A stretch of DNA of 64,000 bases from Paraclostridium bifermentans (GTDB taxonomy: Bacteria > Bacillota > Clostridia > Peptostreptococcales > Peptostreptococcaceae): the NCBI RefSeq assembly GCF_019916025.1, contig NZ_CP079738.1:62001-126000 (forward strand), in the 5' to 3' direction. Shown here one piece after another: positions 59,396 through 64,000 of this stretch; position 1 is the stretch's first letter; each line of letters begins with the position of its first letter. The notes under the pieces were generated by a model. It was not told where the DNA came from, did no database searches, and worked only from the letters and a program-made list of their open reading frames with translations. The position numbers were made by a program, and so were the translations under genes.

Positions 59396-60286
59396 GTGAA
59401 TAAAAGAAAAAAAAGAATTAAAATTATTGTAATTACATCTTCACTATCTTTAGTTCTTATCGGAGGATTATTGATTTTTAATGCTGAGGGTTCACCTCAA
59501 GTGAAAGATACATTTAGTAGTATAGCTAGTCACTTTGGATTAGATTCTGATTTAAATGAGTATAAAAAAGCGATAAATAAGCCTATAACAAATAATGGCT
59601 ATACAATAACTCTAAATAAAGTTATTCTGGATAAAAACGAGCTAACGATATCTTCTACTGTAAAATCTGATAATGGTGGATTTAATGGATATCCAGAGAT
59701 GTTAGAGTCAGTATTTATAAATGGAACTCGTATAAACTCAGATTCTAATGGTAACTCTGAAATGCTTAATGACTCTACTATGAATAAAGTCACTACTTAC
59801 TTTTTAGACAAAGAATTAAGTGGAGAGGTTAATGTTAGAGTTGAATATCCAGGTATACAAATGTTAGACGATACAGGTTCTGAGACAATAAAGGGTGACT
59901 GGAGTTTTAACTTTAATACTAATGCTGATGCTTTAGTTAAGGATACATTGACTATAAATTTAAATAAAAAGTTTAAATTAGAAGATGGAAAAACAATTAA
60001 GCTAAGTAAATATATTAGTAATAGCTTAGGCACAAAAATTGAATTTAGTTTACCTACTGATGGAACAGAGTATCTTATGAAACTTGCTGGAAATGATAAT
60101 CTTGGAAATAAAGTTGAGTTTTATTGTGACTATAGTAATAATGGAAAAGGAATTTTTAAACTTGATAATTCCCATAAAAATATAAAAAAAGATTCTAGTA
60201 AATTAAACCTTTCTTTATACGCATCAGATTCTTCTAATAATAAGTGGAAGAAAGTTGGGTCGGACTTTGATATTGATTTAAAGTAA
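59396..60286 (+). CDS. DUF4179-type membrane protein, orphan anti-sigma-like
   Basis: A 296-residue protein: very short basic cytoplasmic head, one helix (IIVITSSLSLVLIGGLLIFN), then an extracytoplasmic DUF4179 domain (about 35-120, with FSSIASHFGLDSDLNEYKKA) and a DUF5643-like C-terminal domain. Family members are usually encoded right after an ECF sigma factor gene and carry an N-terminal sigma-binding part. Both are missing here. The start is GTG after GGGGGAGAATTT. Terminator follows. Confidence 0.8.
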   Translation: MNKRKKRIKIIVITSSLSLVLIGGLLIFNAEGSPQVKDTFSSIASHFGLDSDLNEYKKAINKPITNNGYTITLNKVILDKNELTISSTVKSDNGGFNGYPEMLESVFINGTRINSDSNGNSEMLNDSTMNKVTTYFLDKELSGEVNVRVEYPGIQMLDDTGSETIKGDWSFNFNTNADALVKDTLTINLNKKFKLEDGKTIKLSKYISNSLGTKIEFSLPTDGTEYLMKLAGNDNLGNKVEFYCDYSNNGKGIFKLDNSHKNIKKDSSKLNLSLYASDSSNNKWKKVGSDFDIDLK

Positions 60287-60295
60287 TATTAAAAA

Positions 60296-60340
60296 TAAAG
60301 CCTCTAGATTAAACTAAATATTTAAATCTAGAGGCTTTAT
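60296..60340 (+). terminator. Terminator after the DUF4179 gene
   Basis: AAAGCCTCTAGATT / AATCTAGAGGCTTT, 14-nt loop, followed by ATATAAATT. Confidence 0.8.
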
Positions 60341-60479
60341 ATAAATTATGTTAATTAGCTACTTAACAAATTATCTATACATATTTATAAAACAAATGAT
60401 TATAAATAATAAAATTTAAATTAAATCTTTAAAATATTGTTATTCACCTTAATAACATAGTTAAAGTAGCTTATATTTA

Positions 60480-61070
60480 CTAGTTTATTTTTAATTCATT
60501 TATATTTACCCATCCTTTTTTCTCAGCTATTAACTTAATAGGAAAAGAATTTATAGCATTATTATACTTAACTCTATATATTTTGTTAAAATCTTTAGAT
60601 TGCTTATCAATTGAGTATTCATTCTCTATAATTGAATCCATTGATATTGCAAGCGACCTATCTTTTTTTGCATATTCATCAGTTTCATACAATGAAATTA
60701 AATTCTCTATGTTTTGATCTAACTGATTGTAAATTGTAATTGTTTTATTTACTAAATTAGCATCTTCATATTTACTTCCATCCTTATCTAATTCTTTTCT
60801 TTCTAGTTTTTCAATTTCATTAAGTTCCTCTATAATGGCTTGAGTCTGGATTTGTAAGTTTTTATACTCAGTCATATTCTTTTCTGCTTCCATTATTAAA
60901 CTTTTTCTATCTTTATTTATATCGTGCATTCCAATTATAAATGAACCTGCATCTACCATATCGTTTAAATTATTATTTATTTTCCCCCACATTAAATTAC
61001 CTGCTATGAAAATCGCAACTCCTACACCTATTATCAGTTGTACTTTTTTATTTTTAAAATTTAGTCTCAT
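60480..61070 (-). CDS. Membrane-anchored coiled-coil protein of the ABC operon
   Basis: 196 residues: an N-terminal anchor (VQLIIGVGVAIFIAGNLMWG), then a mainly helical extracytoplasmic region (EAEKNMTEYKNLQIQTQAII) ending with NKIYRVKYNNAINSFPIKLIAEKKGW, which weakly recalls the LemA repeat. It is the last gene of the ABC operon, 30 nt after the permease. The ATG follows a TTAAGGAGAATATTAAA site. Role unknown. Confidence 0.55.
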   Translation of the reverse strand: MRLNFKNKKVQLIIGVGVAIFIAGNLMWGKINNNLNDMVDAGSFIIGMHDINKDRKSLIMEAEKNMTEYKNLQIQTQAIIEELNEIEKLERKELDKDGSKYEDANLVNKTITIYNQLDQNIENLISLYETDEYAKKDRSLAISMDSIIENEYSIDKQSKDFNKIYRVKYNNAINSFPIKLIAEKKGWVNINELKIN

Positions 61071-61100
61071 TTTAATATTCTCCTTAATTAATTATATTTT

Positions 61101-62327
61101 TTATCCTTGAATAGCTTTTATTGGATCTAGTTTAGATGCTTTAGTTGCTGGAATAGCTCCAAATACAATCCCAACAAGAATGGATACTCCTATAGCTTTT
61201 ACATATATTTTTATACTTGCTTGCGCTTCCATCCCAAAGTATGCACCAACTTCTCCTGCAGCTATAGTTCCAATTATAATTCCTACAATTCCTCCTAATA
61301 CAGTTATAGCTATTGTTTCAATTAAAAATTGTATTAATATATCTTTTGGTTGTGCGCCTATAGCTCTTCTTATTCCTATCTCTCTTTGTCTTTCTGATAC
61401 AGACATATACATTATATTCATTATTCCTATACCACCAATTATTAAAGATACATTGGATAGTATATTTGTAAATCTATTTATCTGGTCCTGAAAAAATCTT
61501 ATCTCATAACTTTCTTCGTTACCCCCTGTAAGTCCGTACTCTCCTATTTCCCCCAACTCATCTTTTTTGACCTCTTGCAATTTTTCTACAACATTAAAAT
61601 TAGTTTCATCTATGTCATATCCATTCGCCACTAATATTTCAATGCTAGTTATGCTACTTCCAAAGCTATTTTTATTTCCTAGTTCTTCTAAAGCTTTTTC
61701 TGGAACATAGCATACAGGTTGTCTATAATATTCTTCGGGGTTATCATTAGAACTTGTTTCTTTTGATTTAATAATACCTACTACTTCAAAATACTCATCT
61801 TCTATTTCTACAAATTCTCCAATTACATTTTTAGGACTTAGGTCAAATAACTGGTAGGCTAAATTCTCTTCTATAATTACTGTTTTACGATCTAAGTCAT
61901 CAAGTGAAAATCTCCTTCCGAAATCAACATTTAATTTAGTTTTTTTACCTACAGGTTTAAACTCCGCAGCATATTCACCTATAGATGTATACATCATTCC
62001 TCCAGTTATAACTCCACCTATATTTTCTCCATACTTAGGTGTTGCACGTTCTATACCAGGCATAGATTTAATCATATCTACATCTCCATTTGAGAATGCT
62101 TCTAAAAATGATGCATCTAAATTGCTTTCATAATTTGGATTGAAATTTATAGTTGATGTTCTAAATTTAGGATTCATAGCTGCGATTTTACTTTGTTTTT
62201 CAATTCCTTCTCCTACACTAGAAACTACTACTACAGATGTTATTCCTAGTACTATCCACACCATAGCTACTGCTACACGTAGTTTATTACTTTTTATATT
62301 ATCTAAAGCATTTTTTATAATTACCAT
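61101..62327 (-). CDS. MacB-type ABC transporter permease
   Basis: A 408-residue permease: helix 1 (VAVAMVWIVLGITSVVVVSS), a large extracytoplasmic MacB_PCD domain (about 40-270), and a C-terminal FtsX domain with three helices, including SERQREIGIRRAIGAQPKDI, the coupling-helix signature. It works with the ATPase 2 nt upstream and the HlyD-type adaptor in a tripartite-like efflux system for peptides, lipids or antibiotics. The ATG follows TTGAGGAGGATTAATT. Confidence 0.92.
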   Translation of the reverse strand: MVIIKNALDNIKSNKLRVAVAMVWIVLGITSVVVVSSVGEGIEKQSKIAAMNPKFRTSTINFNPNYESNLDASFLEAFSNGDVDMIKSMPGIERATPKYGENIGGVITGGMMYTSIGEYAAEFKPVGKKTKLNVDFGRRFSLDDLDRKTVIIEENLAYQLFDLSPKNVIGEFVEIEDEYFEVVGIIKSKETSSNDNPEEYYRQPVCYVPEKALEELGNKNSFGSSITSIEILVANGYDIDETNFNVVEKLQEVKKDELGEIGEYGLTGGNEESYEIRFFQDQINRFTNILSNVSLIIGGIGIMNIMYMSVSERQREIGIRRAIGAQPKDILIQFLIETIAITVLGGIVGIIIGTIAAGEVGAYFGMEAQASIKIYVKAIGVSILVGIVFGAIPATKASKLDPIKAIQG

Positions 62328-62329
62328 AA

Positions 62330-63013
62330 TTAATCCTCCTCAACTACGACACCATCCTTTAATTTTATTATTTTAGTTGCGTATTTTATAAGGTCTGGGT
62401 CATGAGTAACCATTATGATTGTTTTTCCTTTTTTATTTAATCCCTTTAAAATATCCATGATATCTTTGCTTGTATCACTATCTAGAGCACCTGTCGGCTC
62501 ATCTGCAAATATTATATCGGGGTCATTTACAAGTGCACGAGCTATAGTTACTCTCTGCTGTTGTCCCCCTGAGAGTTCTAATGGTTTTTGATTTATTTTA
62601 TCTAAAATACCTACTATATTTAACTTTTCTTTTATTATCAGTTCTCTTTCTTCTTTAGAGTAACTATTACTATATACCATTGGAAGTTCTACGTTTTTAT
62701 ATATATTTAAATTTGTAATAAGGTTAAATTGTTGGAATACAAATCCTATATTATTATTTCTAAATTTAGACCGTTCTTTTTCATTTAAGTTTGTAACATC
62801 ATTATCTTTAAATATATATTTTCCATCACTAAACCTATCTAAAAAACCTAATATATTTAGTAAGGTTGTTTTTCCACTCCCAGATTTGCCCATTATCATT
62901 ACAAACTCTCCACTTTTTATCTCTAGATTAATAGATTTTAAAACGTGAAATTTCTCCTTACCCACTGGATAATATTTTTGTATATCTTTAAGTTCTATTA
63001 AAGTTTCTTTCAA
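62330..63013 (-). CDS. MacB/LolD-type ABC transporter ATPase
   Basis: A 227-residue ATPase. Walker A is [10 protein letters not shown], the Q-loop FVFQQFNLI, the signature [14 protein letters not shown], Walker [14 protein letters not shown] and the H-loop [10 protein letters not shown]. The start is TTG at 63013 behind GAGGTGAATTAT; the frame extends upstream into the adaptor gene without a site. It energises the permease just downstream. Confidence 0.93.
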   Translation of the reverse strand: MKETLIELKDIQKYYPVGKEKFHVLKSINLEIKSGEFVMIMGKSGSGKTTLLNILGFLDRFSDGKYIFKDNDVTNLNEKERSKFRNNNIGFVFQQFNLITNLNIYKNVELPMVYSNSYSKEERELIIKEKLNIVGILDKINQKPLELSGGQQQRVTIARALVNDPDIIFADEPTGALDSDTSKDIMDILKGLNKKGKTIIMVTHDPDLIKYATKIIKLKDGVVVEED

Positions 63014-63032
63014 ATAATTCACCTCAATCTCT

Positions 63033-64000
63033 TTATTGTATAGCTCCAAATCTATCTATATAAACTGCTTGACCATCTTCTATTTTCTTACCTATTAAAG
63101 ACTTTATGATTACGTCATTTTCTTCAAGTCCTTTTGATATAAATGCAAACTCCCCATTTTCACTACTGACAGTAACCTCTCTTTTATGAGCTTTATTATC
63201 TACAATTTTATATACGTAACTTTTATTACCATCTATTTCTAATGCTCCATAAGGAACTTTTTTGTCATCTGTACCATATGAAACCACTATTTGAGCATTA
63301 AGTCCACTTTTTAAATTTTTTTGATTATCTAATTTAATATTTAATCCATACTTTGTCATATTTGAATCAGATCCAAAACTTTGTTCTCCATCATTACCTT
63401 CATATGGTCTGTTAGAAATATATGAAATAGCCCCATAGTACTTTTCTTTATTTGCTATAGTTGTAACTTCAGCATTTTGATGAACTTTTATTTTATATGA
63501 ATCTCTTTCGTTAACTTGAGCTTTTACATAAAATTCTGTGCTTTCTATTATTGCTACATAGGAACTTTCTTCTCCACTTATTTCATCATTTATATATACT
63601 TTTCCATTAAAAGGTGCATACACTGTTGAGTATGCAGTTTTCTTTAATTCTTTTATATTGTTATTCATCTCTCCTATTTCCAAATTTATCCTTTCTTTAC
63701 TCTCATCATCAATTAAAGAAGTTAATTCTCTTTTCTTTGTTGATATTTGTGACTCTAAAGATTTTATCTCTTTTAACTGTTCTTGATTTTTACAAGTGAA
63801 TATAGGTGTTCCCTTTTCAACATACTGTTCATTATTTACTTGTATCTTATCTAACTTACCATGCTCTGGAGATATAAATAGTTTTTCTGACTTTGTTGGA
63901 ACCACTTTTCCATTCATAAATATTTTTTCTTTTCCAGATACATCATACATTTCAACTGTACTTTGCATTATTTTTTGTTCTTTCAAATGATTGCTATAAG
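63033..64000 (-). CDS. HlyD/RND-type efflux adaptor, partial
   Basis: The frame is open to the right window edge (codons YSNH before the apparent TTG at 63986), so the N-terminal helix lies outside. Visible parts are the barrel-sandwich half motif EHGKLDKIQVNNEQYVEKG, a coiled-coil hairpin (KEIKSLESQISTKKRELTSL), the second half motif STVYAPFNGKVYINDEISGE and a C-terminal beta barrel. It is the membrane-fusion partner of the MacB-type ABC pair and the first gene of the visible operon. Confidence 0.88.
   Translation of the reverse strand, partial: YSNHLKEQKIMQSTVEMYDVSGKEKIFMNGKVVPTKSEKLFISPEHGKLDKIQVNNEQYVEKGTPIFTCKNQEQLKEIKSLESQISTKKRELTSLIDDESKERINLEIGEMNNNIKELKKTAYSTVYAPFNGKVYINDEISGEESSYVAIIESTEFYVKAQVNERDSYKIKVHQNAEVTTIANKEKYYGAISYISNRPYEGNDGEQSFGSDSNMTKYGLNIKLDNQKNLKSGLNAQIVVSYGTDDKKVPYGALEIDGNKSYVYKIVDNKAHKREVTVSSENGEFAFISKGLEENDVIIKSLIGKKIEDGQAVYIDRFGAIQ

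Noticed and set aside
1-64000. CRISPR array, tRNA or rRNA genes, insertion sequences
   Set aside because: Scanned for regular repeats, T-arm-like motifs and transposase-like ORFs; none were recognisable by eye.

Overview
The window is AT-rich DNA (roughly 28% G+C) from a low-GC anaerobic Firmicute. Several points suggest the Peptostreptococcaceae (Clostridioides / Paraclostridium / Paeniclostridium / Romboutsia group): an anaerobic sulfite reductase operon joined to a hydrosulfide-channel-type FNT gene, a type I toxin-antitoxin pair of the kind known from C. difficile, a bile salt hydrolase, and a hydrogenase-rubrerythrin fusion. This is inference from gene content. No rRNA, tRNA, CRISPR array, integrase or transposase was seen.

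Layout. 1-9.4 kb: edge-truncated GntP-type permease, XRE-cupin regulator, orphan modA, HD hydrolase, guanidine-I riboswitch with its Gdx exporter, HelD, and small membrane or zinc-ribbon proteins. 9.4-15.8 kb: bile salt hydrolase, a DUF1648 gene with an apparent AUA start, a type I toxin with its antisense RNA, a divergent histidyl-tRNA synthetase behind a leader peptide and terminator, and an FNR-like regulator next to two cupins whose promoter carries an FNR-type box. 16-22.4 kb: a periplasmic-sensor EAL phosphodiesterase, a cold-shock protein, and an arsenic operon (arsR, metallophosphoesterase, acr3, arsM). The arsM gene has an in-frame TGA followed by a SECIS-like hairpin, so it is probably a selenoprotein. 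22.5-26.5 kb: a two-component system between a small secreted protein and an SH3b-NlpC/P60 cell-wall hydrolase, with shared TTTATTCATA direct repeats that look like the regulator's sites. 26.7-31 kb: GNATs, a LytTR-DUF3021 pair and small proteins.

31-36 kb: the first asrABC operon and NAD-type glutamate dehydrogenase, each with a CcpA-type cre palindrome. 36-44.5 kb: accessory genes, including a LexA-box operon with a BhlA/UviB-type holin, a CPBP protease, and two copies of a dispersed, relatively GC-rich intergenic element. 44.6-49 kb: a second asrABC operon plus FNT channel, next to a Crp-family regulator with a matching box in the asr promoter. 49-64 kb: SagB-like nitroreductase, aromatic amino acid decarboxylase, two CorC/HlyC-type CBS proteins, a hydrogenase-rubredoxin-rubrerythrin fusion that keeps an internal ribosome binding site, a CPBP paralogue, an orphan DUF4179 protein, and a MacB-type ABC efflux operon that runs off the window edge.

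Much of the content concerns anaerobic redox balance (two sulfite reductases, glutamate dehydrogenase, a hydrogen/peroxide fusion enzyme), envelope stress, and resistance to toxic small molecules (guanidine, arsenic, bile salts). The observations I would check first are the putative selenocysteine ArsM, the type I toxin-antitoxin locus, the direct-repeat regulon with a possible small RNA, the SOS-controlled holin pair, and the hydrogenase-rubrerythrin fusion.
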